Assembly: GCA_947683425.1 (NCBI GenBank)
Contig: CANTUQ010000009.1
Coordinates: forward strand, 9,501,001 to 9,565,000
DNA length: 64,000 nucleotides
Source: Excoecaria cochinchinensis
Taxonomy: Eukaryota; Streptophyta; Magnoliopsida; Malpighiales; Euphorbiaceae
Reading direction: 5' to 3'
In this document: positions 33,600 to 43,786 of the stretch, piece after piece
Layout: every line of letters starts with the position of its first letter
Position numbering within the stretch: position 1 is the first letter of the stretch
The notes under the pieces: model-generated
What the model was told of the DNA's origin: nothing
Seen by the model: only the letters and a program-made list of their open reading frames with translations
Databases searched by the model: none
Made by a program: the position numbers and the translations under genes

Positions 33600-34560
33600 T
33601 TAAAGCGACCTCGTCAATGGCGAAGCTATCACTGAAAACCCTTTCACAAATCTTCTGTAATACCCAGCAAACCATAGGAAACTGCAAATTTCAAGCACAT
33701 TCCTAGGTGGCTTCCAATTCACAATTGCTTCAATTTTAGCTGGATCCACCTTAATACCCTCAGAAGATATCACATGCCCTAGAAATGATACCTCTCGCAA
33801 CCAGAACTCACACTTACTCAACTTAGCATACAACTGATGTTCCCATAATGTCTGAAGCACAATTCTCAAGTGCTGCTCATGCTCTTCCTCATTCTTTGAG
33901 TACACCAATATATCATCTATAAACACGACCACAAACTGATCCATGTATGGCCTGAACACTTTATTCATTAAGTCCATGAATGCAGCAGGTGCATTAGTCA
34001 ACCCGAATGGCATTACTATGAATTCATAATGTCCATATCGAGTTTTGAATGCAGTCTTGGGTATGTCCTCTCTCTTCACTTGTAACTGATAATACCCAGA
34101 CCGTAAGTCTATCTTAGAAAACACACCTGCTCCTCTCAATTGGTCAAACAAGTCCTCAATTCTAGGTAGAGGGTACTGATTCTTCACTGTCACTTTGTTC
34201 AGCTGCCGATAATCAATACACATCCTCATAGTCCCATCTTTCTTCTTGACAAATAGGACTGGTGCTCCCCAAGGAGAAACACTAGGTCTTATGAAACCCC
34301 TGTCCAATAAATCCTGGAACTGAGCTTTTAGCTCCTTCAATTCAGTAGGAGCCATTCTGTAAGGCGCTTTAGACACTGGCACTATTCCAGGCACAACATC
34401 AATAGACAATTCAACCTCCCTTACTGGTGGCACAACACTCAGTTATTCCGGAAACACATTAGGAAACTCTCGTACTATGGGTATATCCTGAATCCTTACT
34501 TGCTCTCTTTTAAAATCTAACACAAGTGCCAAGTAAGCCTCACATCCCTTCCTCAAACAT
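33600..34560 (-). pseudogene. Chromovirus reverse transcriptase
   Basis: An uninterrupted stretch of 277 codons (33600-34433). Motifs in order: YRMAPTELKEL, WGAPVLFVKKKDGTMRMCID, IDLRSGYYQL, MPFGLTNAPAAF, the catalytic FIDD (residues 171-174 in VVVFIDDILVYS), KCEFW and SFLGHVIS. The usual YYRRFVKGFS segment ends in PLTRSL then TAA (33600-33602) where Gln or Lys is common. N-terminal to this, about 34434-34560, the same frame continues with stops. Confidence 0.95.
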
Positions 34561-34960
34561 CGGTATGCTTGCATTGCCTATACCACATTCACAAGAGGAT
34601 TCACACTAACTCCCCTCACTGACACTTTACTTCCCTTACAATCACGGAGTACCACTCTCTTCCTCTTATAGTCAACTACCGCATTATATTTACTTAGCCA
34701 ATCCATACCCAGTATTAGATCAAACTCATCAAAAGGTAACTCAATCAAATCAACTGGAAACACACTATCCTGAACTACTAATGAACAACCCCTATATACT
34801 TTGTTCACATTCACATTATTTCCCAAAGGACTTGATACATATATGTCATATTTTAAACATTCAGCATTAGGCATCTTATCACATACTTTTTTAGAACACA
34901 CATACGAATGAGTTTATCCAGGATCCATTAATGCAAACATATATATGCCATAGAGTAAAA
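34561..34960 (-). pseudogene. Chromovirus aspartic protease
   Basis: Reads FALMDPG then a TAA directly after the active-site triplet, then THSYVCSKKV and, after about 80 residues, FDLILGMDWLSKYNAVVDY. The latter is the second hallmark of retropepsins of this lineage. Same frame as gag and RT. The stop at the active site makes the unit inactive. Confidence 0.9.
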
Positions 34961-35153
34961 AAGTACCTGCTATGACTTCAGGTGTATCCTGATCCTCTCG
35001 TGCCTTCATCGCATAAGCCCGATTTGGTGCCATAATAGGTCTATCCACTGTTTCTGAATCAGCTGCACCTCTGGACTGGCCGCCTCTGCCACGTCCTCTT
35101 CCTTTTCCTCTACTGACTAGAGGTAAATTAGAACCACCTCTATGCTACTCTTG
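34961..35153 (-). pseudogene. Gag-protease linker
   Basis: Continues the gag frame with two stops near 35145-35155. Contains a Gly/Arg-rich GKGRGRGGRQSRG stretch, typical of the region after the zinc knuckle. Confidence 0.75.
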
Positions 35154-36012
35154 CTAATTTCCAGTTACCTCATACGCCTTTGGACAGTTGGCTAAGAAAT
35201 GCTCAGTGCTTCCACACCTAAAACATGCACCGGTTACCTTCCAACATTCTCCTCTATGTCTTTTACCACAGTGGGGAGACTCATGCACTTCATTCTTAGT
35301 ACCAGATGTACCTCTACCAAATCCAGACATAGAAGATGTCCCACACTTCTTAGCCCTTGCTGCTGAGCTGAACACAGATTCTGCCGATGGTGCCATAGGA
35401 GAATCCCTTGATCTCTTGCTAGCATTAGACCCACCTCGATTGGAATTCCTTTTCTGCATCCTTTCCCTTTGTACTCCAAATGACCTCTCAGCTTGCATAG
35501 CGGCTTGAACTATCCGATAGTAGCTTACATTCTGCTCAGTAGTCAGCAAGATCAGTAACGCCTTAATCTCTTCAATCAGCCCTTCTTCAAACTGCTGACA
35601 CCTGAACCTCTCAGTCAATACACCCTTTGGTGCATATTTACTCAATCGACAGAACTCCTTCTCATACTCTGCCACAGTCATTGTTCTCTATCTCAAATTC
35701 AAAAATTGCTTCCAATTTGCTTCCTTATATGCCTTGGTCATAAACTTATTCCAAAACTCTCTTTCAAAGAATTCCCAGGTGATTGGATCCGGAAGCATCG
35801 GATGCCGCAAAATTAATTTCCACCAGTCGTATGCTGCACCCTGTAGCAGTGATACCACACACTCAACTTGTTGTTCCAGAGGACATCTTATTTCTCTCAG
35901 AACTCTCTGCATCTTCTCTATCCAGTATTTTCCCTTTTCAGACTCATCCAACCTTGTACCATGAAACTCTTCCGCCGCATGCTTTCTTAAAGATTCTACT
36001 GGAGCCTTCGGT
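35154..36012 (-). pseudogene. gag: Chromovirus gag, N-terminus missing
   Basis: One frame with a TAG at 35688-35690, where Gln is expected (FLNLR*RTMTVAEYEKEF). Capsid core seen as AAYDWWKLI, FFEREFWNKFM and MTVAEYEKEFCRLSKYAP; nucleocapsid knuckle CFRCGSTEHFLANC (C-x2-C-x4-H-x4-C) near 35200. The N-terminal part (PVESLRKHAAEEFHG) is cut at 36012 by the CACTA terminus. Confidence 0.92.
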
Positions 36013-36310
36013 CACTACAAGAAAACTGAGTTTTAACGACTAAAATTTAGCGAAGGGATAAAAATCTGGTCGTAAAAAGGTATAAATAACTAAGGGAAAT
36101 TAATCCAGACGTTAAAACTCAAATTTTATTATTATTTAACGATGGGATTATTTTCGGTCGTTAAAAGGCATAAAATCCGATCGTAAAAATATATCAGTAG
36201 TGAAAGGAAATAATTTCGGTCGTTAATTCTTAAATTTTATTTCCATTTAACGAAGGGCTAAAATTCGGTCATTGAAAAAATTTAAATCCGGTTGTTAATG
36301 ATCTAGGGAA
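36013..36310 (+). repeat. CACTA terminal and subterminal repeats
   Basis: Terminal CACTACAAGAAAA and at least six scattered TCGTTAA / CGGTCGT motifs within 300 bp. In CACTA elements such repeats bind the transposase. Confidence 0.8.
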
Positions 36311-36469
36311 ATTGGCGGGACTTGTGTGAAGCTTACCTCCAAAATCATTTTTTATTATTTCATCAAAATATAACACAAAACTGCCTATCCCATGCAAAAC
36401 TAAAATAAGTTGAAAAGGCTCAAAAGACAGCAAACCCAGAAGATGAAAAAATAGGAAAAAAAAATGCAA

Positions 36470-37118
36470 AACCCTTTTTCCTATCTTCCAAACCTAAACT
36501 TCGATCTAGGGTTTAATTTCATCTGCGATTACAGGTGAGAAATTGAAAATACTTCTTTCTTTTCTCCCTTGATACCATTATCATTCTATTTATTTCTAAT
36601 CTTCTCTTCTTCTCGTCAAATAAGCAAATAAGGGATACCAAATCTGAGATGTTTTGAGGAATTGCGTTTCTACTAAGCTAATCGATCTATTATAATTGGT
36701 GAGTTAAATAAATTGGGTATGTTTGATATTCTAATTTTTTGATTTCAAAACCGTATCTGCTACTTTTCTGGGTTTGTATAAATGTCTATTTCTTTTTCTT
36801 GTTTATGTTTTTGTTCTGTTTTTTATTCCCATTTTGTTTTGATTCCCGTTTTGCTTTTGATTCCCGTTTTGCTTTTGATTCCCGTTCTGTTTTTAATTCC
36901 CGTTCTGCTTTTAATTCTCGTTCTTCTTTTGATTCTTGTTCTGTTTTTTATTCCCATTCTTCTTTTGATTATCGTTCTTCTTTTGATTCCAATTCTAAAT
37001 GCTTTTGATTGATTCCCGTTCTGCTATTGACTGATTCTCTGCTATTGAATGATTCTCGAATTTATGTATTTTTTATTGTTTTCAGGTTATCAGTCTTCAA
37101 GTCTTCAAATTTGCAAGG
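36470..37118 (+). other. 5'-UTR-like segment with splice signals
   Basis: CTAGGGTTTAATTTC is followed by GCGATTACAG|GTGAGA, and then a 32-nt piece (37087-37118) bounded by TTTTCAG| and |GTAAAA. This resembles a plant 5' UTR with small exons. No coding frame. Whether it belongs to the acyl-activating fragment or to a CACTA gene is unknown. Confidence 0.3.
36835..37013 (+). repeat. Tandem repeat, about 18 bp
   Basis: Repeated TTTTGATTCCCGTTCTG-type units, about ten copies. The length multiple of three gives a chance FDSRFAFDSR-like frame. Confidence 0.9.
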
Positions 37119-38900
37119 TAAAATTGGGATTTGTTCTTAAATTTTATTCTTTGACTCGTAATTGTTAATTTTCTTCTTTTCTGCTCAATTGTCATATTCT
37201 GGAAGCATTAATTTTCATGATGTTCATGCTTTCTGTCTGTGGTTTATATGCTCAAATATTCACTTTAGTTTAAGTTTAAGTTTAATCTATTGCCATTTTT
37301 TTCTAGATGTTCATGCTTTCCTTCTGTGGTTTATATGCTAAAACATTCACTTTAGTTTAAGTTTAAGCTGTTGCCATTTTTCTCTGGATGTTCATTCTTT
37401 GTTCATGCTATCTGCCATTGCCATATTTGACTAAATGCCCAAATATTCTCACTATGTTCATGCTGTCTGCCATTGCCATTGCCATAAATTTGAGCTTTTT
37501 TAATGTTTGATTCTTATTTTCTATAATTTCTATTATAATTTTGAGTGTGGATACATAACAACTCTGTACTTACTATAACTTAAGCATCTAATTTTAGCAC
37601 AGTGAAAGTTTATTATAATTGACAGCTTTAAAAGTTAAAATTGTTGGAAAGGAGAGGATGGTGGATGGTTATCTGATTTAGTGGCTTATATCTTTGTGAT
37701 TTTGTTGATCAATGTGGTCCAATTAATGGTATAATTTTGTATACGAATTTATTTATTATCAATAATAATTTTGAAATATGATAAACACTCCAAGAATGTT
37801 ATCTATATTAATTTCATTTTTAGGATGCATGCATTTTATTGATTTTATATAAACATCTATATATGTTAATATATGTACCTATAATAATTACAGTAGTGCT
37901 AGACTCTAATAGGCTTATATATGAGACAAAGTCAAAAGTCCCCTCCAAAACTAGGGAAAAAAATAATTTATATGAAAAAATAATAAAATTATGATAATGG
38001 CACTAAACTTCACTAAACTTCAAACTTAAAAATAGAAGTCTAAACGTTGTTTTTAAGGCCCGAAATAGGCTAATACAAAGGGCTATGCCCTTGTAAAAGT
38101 CGACCGGCTCAGAATGAGCTTTCCAAAAACATATTATAATAAGCAATCGGATACTTGTAGCAAAAGTTATAGCAAAAACAATCTGAACAGTAAAAACAAA
38201 AAATACTAAACACTTTATAAGCAAGGGCAGACTTGGGATTTTAAATTAAGGGGCAGTTTAAGCTAAAATTAATGCCAAGGATATAAATTCAGATGAAATT
38301 AAAAAAAAAAAGAATAAATTTGAAACTTTTATGAAAAAGTTTAGGAATAAGAAGTTAATTTAATAAAAAATACGCAAGTGAAATGAAAATTCAAATTCAT
38401 GCCCTTCCGAAGGTATTTTGATCTATTGTTTGACAGCCTTCTGTTTACTTGCATATTTCTTTTCCTTTGCGCAGCATCACCCTTTTTTCTTTACCCTTTT
38501 GTGTGTGCTTTGGATAATGTACATTATTTTGATATATGGATCTATATTTTATTTTTTAAAACTTTTATCTAGTCAAGTTATCAAAATGTATCACACCCCA
38601 TCACGAGTGAGAAGCATCATACATTTTGTCAAGTTTAAGCATTTCTTTTGCAAGTGAAACCATTTTTTCTGTTGTTCATTAAACATTTAAGTAGTGATAC
38701 TTCCTTAGGGTTCAAATATCAATTTTCAATTTTTCTAATGATAGAAATAAGTAGCAGTGCCAAAAACTTTTAGTCTGCTTTCTCTTATATTTGTATTTGT
38801 TCTGATTAAGGAATGATGAACCCTCTAGGTTTGATGTACACTTGGAATAATGAGATATAATAAGACTTCAAGTTATTATAACCTTTTGATTTTTATACAG
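37119..38900. other. AT-rich intron-like sequence, no gene
   Basis: Contains a duplicated segment (GGTTTATATGCTcAAAtATTCACTTTAG near 37239 and 37325). No coding signal or RNA gene recognised. Confidence 0.5.
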
Positions 38901-39041
38901 GTAACTAGTGAATCATTCACTGATGACGGCTTCTTCAAGATAGGGGATGCCGGCAAAATAGATAAAGACGGATACTACATTATTTTGGGACATAAGTCAA
39001 TCTACACTCTTAAAATTAGTGGGGTTGGCATTTCTAGTTGA
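38901..39041 (+). pseudogene. Acyl-activating enzyme exon fragment (AAE13-like)
   Basis: After an acceptor TTTTTATACAG| the frame reads VTSESFTDDGFFKIGDAGKI followed by DKDGYYIILGHKS. F-T-D-D-G-F-F-K-x-G-D is a signature of the AMP-forming acyl-CoA synthetase (ANL) superfamily; the surrounding residues fit plant malonyl-CoA synthetase (AAE13). The following segment YTLKISGVGISS looks like a decayed DILKVGGYKLSA hinge and ends in a stop. Only a small part of a protein of about 500 residues is present. Confidence 0.6.
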
Positions 39042-39717
39042 ACTTCTCTGATGGAATAAATGATGCAACTTCTTTATTCAGATTCTCTTCATCTTTAAAA
39101 ATTTCACTAATGCAACAGACACACATATTAGATGTGGATTGTAAACTGAAGTTTGTTTCCCTGCATTCATATTCATTTTGCTCTGGCTGCTGCTTTCTTT
39201 CAATTTTCTTTTGACTATTTAACAAGAAACTAACATCACATGCAAATATTATGGCCATAAAATATCCATATTCATGCCCACACTTCCTAAACTAAAATTC
39301 AAATTCACATAAAGAATGATTAACGAATTGTTACGCCTCCACCCAATTATGTCTCTAGGTTTGGTTAGAATTATTATAGTAGTATAATATAAGTGTTCTT
39401 CAGTATGACTTTGAATTGTTCCAATCTTGAGAGCTGGTCTTGCGCTTGCTGAACATGCATCATCACTTTTACCTGCAACAAAAACTTACCATATAGGTAA
39501 GAGCAAGGTTTTTAAATTCTAATTGAAGAAGCAAGCTGGGTTTGCTTACTGTGCTGCATTAGCAGTGCTTTAAACAGTTTAATAAAATTAAACAAATTTT
39601 CTATAATCTAATATATATACTTACAGGGTATTCTCCTTATTTACTAGAATATTTATTTGGATCAGTTTATAGGTTCTAACAATCTTCCTCTTTTCTTTCT
39701 GTAAATTAAGGGGTAAG

Positions 39718-39761
39718 CAGAGATGAGGAGACACTTCAACCAACAATATATCTGAACAAGT
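39718..39761 (+). pseudogene. Second acyl-activating enzyme exon fragment
   Basis: SRDEETLQPTIYLNK resembles the RRDEExxKPxxSLEEL segment that lies downstream of the hinge in AAE13-like proteins. Order and strand agree with the exon at 38901, but the exon in between is not visible. Short, so tentative. Confidence 0.35.
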
Positions 39762-39884
39762 ATGCATTTTTCTATTGATATATGAGGATTATATTTTTAT
39801 CTTGTTTTTGTAAAGAGGCTGTGTATTGTTATTACCAGATGTTAGATAATATGAATTGTTTTTTATTGTCATGACACTTTTTTG

Positions 39885-39965
39885 CATTCTGTAATTACTT
39901 CAATAGGTTGCCTGAAAAATTCCGTCTAGATTCTGTAATTACTTCAATAGGTTGCCTGAAAAACT
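39885..39965 (+). repeat. Direct duplication, about 47 bp
   Basis: ATTCTGTAATTACTTCAATA and the following GGTTGCCTGAAAAA occur twice in a row, ending at the start of Tat sequence. Confidence 0.9.
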
Positions 39966-39974
39966 TTTCTAATA

Positions 39975-39993
39975 GTCCCTAGTGGAGTCACCA
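39975..39993 (-). other. Primer binding site of a - strand Tat element
   Basis: - strand TGGTGACTCCACTAGGGAC directly after an LTR end, a variant of the site at 29140-29158. No leader or gag follows to the left; the element is cut at about 39966. Confidence 0.7.
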
Positions 39994-39994
39994 C

Positions 39995-40760
39995 TGTAAT
40001 GCGGGTCGAACCCCGAAGGCCTTGAAAACCCGCTTTTAGGGAGTTCAAGAGAGGTTTATAGATCTTGTAAGGATTACAAGGGCGTCTATGTTGGGCAACA
40101 AGAGGTGTTTTGGAGTTGCCACCTAATAAAATATTAGGAAAGTTCATCTAGCCGCACTGAGCCTAAGACAATGTGTATATGTCTATTTTAGGCAACAAAA
40201 GATATTTTGGAATTCCCATCCCAACAGAACATTGGAGAGGTTCATCTAACCTCATGAAGCCTAAGACGATACGTATAAGTCTATTTTGGGCAACAGGAGA
40301 TATTTTGGAATTCCTTTCCCAATAGAACATTGAAAAGGTTCATTTAACCTTGTGAAGCCGAAGACCAGAGAGATTTCAGGATTTTACTATTATTCATACC
40401 TTGGTCAAAGTTACAAGTGAGTTTTTGAGGTTAAAATTCCATTCCTTTTCTCATACAGTTTAATGCAATTATTAAAGCGTAGTTCAAGCAAATAATAGAA
40501 GCGGTAAATAACGCAAATTTAGAATAACGTAGATAAGAATACATTAATTTACAATAAAACTAGGGCTGGAATACAATCCCCAATAAATAAACAGGAATGG
40601 AAGTCATACCTAAAATGGGACATTCAATTTGAGAACATTGGTTCCCTCACATGTGTAATTGTGCAAACAATCTTTAGGGGATATTTTGGAGCGAAACCAG
40701 GACATTGGTCCAATTTTAATAAAGAAAATCTTCTTTTAATTCTAAAAATCTTTAGGTGCT
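39995..40760 (-). repeat. Tat LTR (-), segment A
   Basis: Matches the U5-side part of the LTR at 29160-29960, more diverged. Interrupted at 40760 by a + strand solo LTR; resumes at 43270. Confidence 0.8.
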
Positions 40761-41339
40761 TGTAGACACCGGATCCTGAGGTAGCCCAAATCAGAGTTAC
40801 ATAATGATGATTAGACGCATATTCACGGGCAAAAAGGTTAGAAGTGATGACTTCCTTATCAAGATTGCTTTTTAGAACCAAAAAATAAAAAAAATAAAAA
40901 ATAAATAAAAATAAAAAAGGGAGTTTGAAATTATAGTGTTTTAGTTAAAATTGTTATTTAAAAAAAAATTCAAAAATTTTCGGCCGCCAGATTGCTAGCA
41001 CTGGGGTAATCGCCCTGCGGGTGCTGCGATCAGCGCACGGGCGGGCCAGTCGCAGCGCCCGCAGGCGTGTCCCTCACGCACTGCGTGCAGCGAGCGCGGC
41101 TATCACTCGCCTGCCGTAAGCAGTACACGCCCATCGGTTGCCTCTGCCCGCCCAAATCCGCTGATTTTCGCCGAAAACGTGAGTTTTGGCATTTTTTGGG
41201 ATTTTTTCCACAAAATTGATTTTTTATCCCATTTTTTAAGGATTTTCATGATTTTTTCCATTTTTAAAATTAAGATAACAAATAATCTGATTTAAATTTA
41301 AATTTTTTTCTAATCAACTAGTGTTTTTTTATTAAAGGA

Positions 41340-41348
41340 TATAAATAG
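41340..41348 (+). promoter_or_regulatory. TATA box of the solo Tat LTR
   Basis: GGATATAAATAGAAG; the same sequence type as at 60690-60698. Confidence 0.6.
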
Positions 41349-42017
41349 AAGATTATAGAAAGAGAATGGGGAGGAGGCAACCAAAAAATTCAATTTTTTT
41401 CATTCTTCTTCTTCTTCAAAAAAGATGAAAAATTAATTTTAAGACAAATAAAATAATTGTTTGCTCTTAAAATCCCTTTTTTTCACTTCTTTTTTTAATT
41501 ATCTTTTAATTAAACTTCTTCAAAGATTTTACATTGAATCCTTTAATGATGAAAATTTGATTTTAGGACAAAGGAAAAAATTCTTTATTCTTAAAATCCA
41601 ATTTTTTTCATTTGATTTTCTAAAAAATAAGATTTTTACAATTATTTTTTAAAGAGAATAGTCTTAGATTTATTTTTTATTTTCTTCCATTATTTTTTAG
41701 CAAAATTTCTTTCTTGGAAAAAAACTTCAATTTTTTATTTTCAATTCTAATTTTACGATCAAAACAAGGAAATCAATCATATTTTTTCCTCCATCGAATT
41801 CGAATTCTAAGGGTAAACATTCTGGGTCCGATCTCATACTTTTATTTGTTATTTGTTTATTTCTTATTGTATTATTTTTATTTCTCACTCACAATTATTT
41901 AGATTTTTAGATCTATTATTTATTCATTTATTTATTTTATGTGATTTTAGATGTAGATTTAACATTTTTGTTAACATTTTTTATTCTTTTTCATTTTACT
42001 AGATTGTTCATTCTTCA

Positions 42018-42088
<71 letters not shown>
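42018..42088. repeat. (ATT)n microsatellite
   Basis: Near-pure trinucleotide run in the Tat LTR, at a place comparable to the (TAA)n runs of the - strand LTRs. Confidence 0.95.
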
Positions 42089-42090
<2 letters not shown>

Positions 42091-43269
42091 CTATTAATAT
42101 GTTGATTTGTTTATTTTAATCATGTCATTTAATTTATTTGCCATTCATAATACATTTTTTATTTATTATTTTATATGTTCAATTGATTTTCTTGATTTAA
42201 TCACTAACATTAATTTTTGTTTGTGTTTGTTTTTTATTCCACCTTTCGTTTTCCTTGTTTAGTCATTCTCGCGAGCAAATAGGGAGATCTAGGAGGCTCG
42301 TTTGGTTTGACCTTTTATTTTTGTTATTTATATTATTTTCTTTATTTTGTTTTTTCATTTATTTTACCATGTAATTTCTAATAAAATTATTTATTTTATG
42401 CACATTAAAAAAGAAAATCACAAAAATATTTATATTAATTAATTTGGAATTTTTCTAATAAAAATGGGACCAATATTCTAGTTTTTTCCATCCAAATAAA
42501 CTATCATCTCTAACACTTTTTCTCTTAAGTATGCATTCGAGGACCAATGTCCTCATCCTTAATAAATATCCCGTTTTATGCATGATTCGCATTTACTTTA
42601 TATTGGAGGTTGTATTCCTCTCCTAGTTTTGTTGTAATTTATTGTATTTTTATTTACCTTATTTTAATCTTGCTTTTATTTATCGCTTTTATTACGTGAT
42701 CGATATGCACTTTAATTACTGCATTTAATCAAATGAGAAAAGGAATGAAAGTTTAAATTGAAAACTCAATTATAATTTAATCGAGGTATAAATCAATGGG
42801 AAGTCCCGAACCATCTCTGGTCTTAGGCTCAACGAGATTAGATGAACCTTTCTAATGTTCTATTGGAAAGGAAATTCTAAAATATCTCTTGTTTCCAAAA
42901 ATAGGCCCAAGTTGCATTGTCTTAGGCTCCTTGAGGTTAGACTATTAGGGTGGGGACTCCAAAATATCTTTGGCTTTCCCAAAATAAATGTATATGCACC
43001 GTCTTAGGCTTCACAATCTTTCCAATATTCTATTGGAAGGAGGATTCCAAAATATCTCTAATTGCCCAAAATAGACACACATGTGTTGTCTTAAGCTCAG
43101 TGAGGCTACACGACCTTTCCCAATGTTTTATTAGGTGGCGACTCCAAAACACCTCCTTCTTGCCCAAAATAGACATTCTTGCAATCTTTTGCAAGTCTTA
43201 TGAACCTCTCTCGAATACCCTAAAAGTGGGTCATTCGGGGCTCAAGGGTTCGGTGCATGTCATAATGCT

Positions 43270-43480
43270 TTTTACGTTAACGAACATGAAAATGGCATTT
43301 ATAATAACAAATAAAAGTTAAAAGGATTAAATAACTCAAATGAAAAGGGTGAAAAGAAAATGAATCAAAGCGATGCTTCCAAATCATCCCAGTTAATCAT
43401 CCTTTCTAACATCCAATATTAAACTAAGAGAAACTAAAAAAAACAACAAAATAAAATGTAAGCATCATTGGAATAAAACA
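43270..43480 (-). repeat. Tat LTR (-), segment B
   Basis: Continues segment A after the solo LTR. GAACATGAAAATGGC and GATGCTTCCAAA match the 30010-30140 region of the complete LTR. Cut at 43480 by a chromovirus-type LTR. Confidence 0.65.
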
Positions 43481-43786
43481 TGTAACACCCCCTAACCACC
43501 TGTAGAGATTCACTACGGTGACTATGGAGTATTACAACACAAACGCATGCGCATCAAATAGTTTTACAATCAAAGTTCAGGTTATGCAAATTTCTTACAA
43601 AAGCTATATATATATAGGTCTGAAATTCCATGCATAATATTACAAAATACATAATGTTTTACAATAGTTTCGCTTTACAAATACAACTCTTACATTTATT
43701 ACAAAATGACCTATAAACTATAACGATTCCTATATGTTGGCTGTTGGCGATGCAGAACCATCTTCAAATATACTATCTTTAGATAC

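Larger units (their letters stand above)
6033..36012 (-). mobile_element. Tekay/Del-type chromovirus, split by nested insertions
   Basis: Read on the - strand: gag (truncated at 36012), protease, RT, RNase H and integrase run from 36012 down to 32153. There a 23-kb Tat element interrupts (9194-32152, flanked by CTTTC at 9189-9193 and 32153-32157). The reading continues at 9188 into the integrase C-terminus and a chromodomain-like tail, then the PPT and 3' LTR (6033-8639). The two integrase pieces join in register at the TSD. The 5' LTR and N-terminal gag are missing beyond the CACTA terminus at 36013. Confidence 0.88.
36013..39966 (+). mobile_element. CACTA (EnSpm-like) left end with gene-like cargo; right end not found
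   Basis: Starts CACTACAAGAAAAC, the canonical plant CACTA terminus, inserted into chromovirus gag. 36035-36310 has subterminal repeats of the TTCGGTCGTTAA / TTAACGAAGG kind in both orientations. No complementary TTTTCTTGTAGTG end or inverted subterminal repeats were found before the Tat sequence at about 39966, so the right limit is a guess. No transposase motifs seen. 36311-39966 looks gene-like, with exon-intron signals and acyl-activating-enzyme exons. Confidence 0.6.
40761..43264 (+). mobile_element. Solo Tat-family LTR, + orientation
   Basis: Starts TGTAGACACCGGATCCTGAG, ends GTGCATGTCATA (mutated CACA), flanked by GTGCT (40756-40760) and ATGCT (43265-43269), a TSD with one mismatch. 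TATA box TATAAATAG at 41340-41348, donor-like AGGGTAAACATTC (GTAAAC at 41813-41818), (ATT)n at 42018-42088. It sits inside a Tat LTR of the opposite strand. Confidence 0.8.

Noticed and set aside
36739..37012. ORFs with FDSRFAFDSR-like repeats
   Set aside because: Chance frames through an 18-bp tandem repeat in an intron-like region.
39960..39978. TTTTCTAATAGTC as right end of the CACTA element
   Set aside because: Only a partial match to TTTTCTTGTAGTG, no inverted subterminal repeats nearby, and the bases align equally well to the leader next to the Tat primer site.
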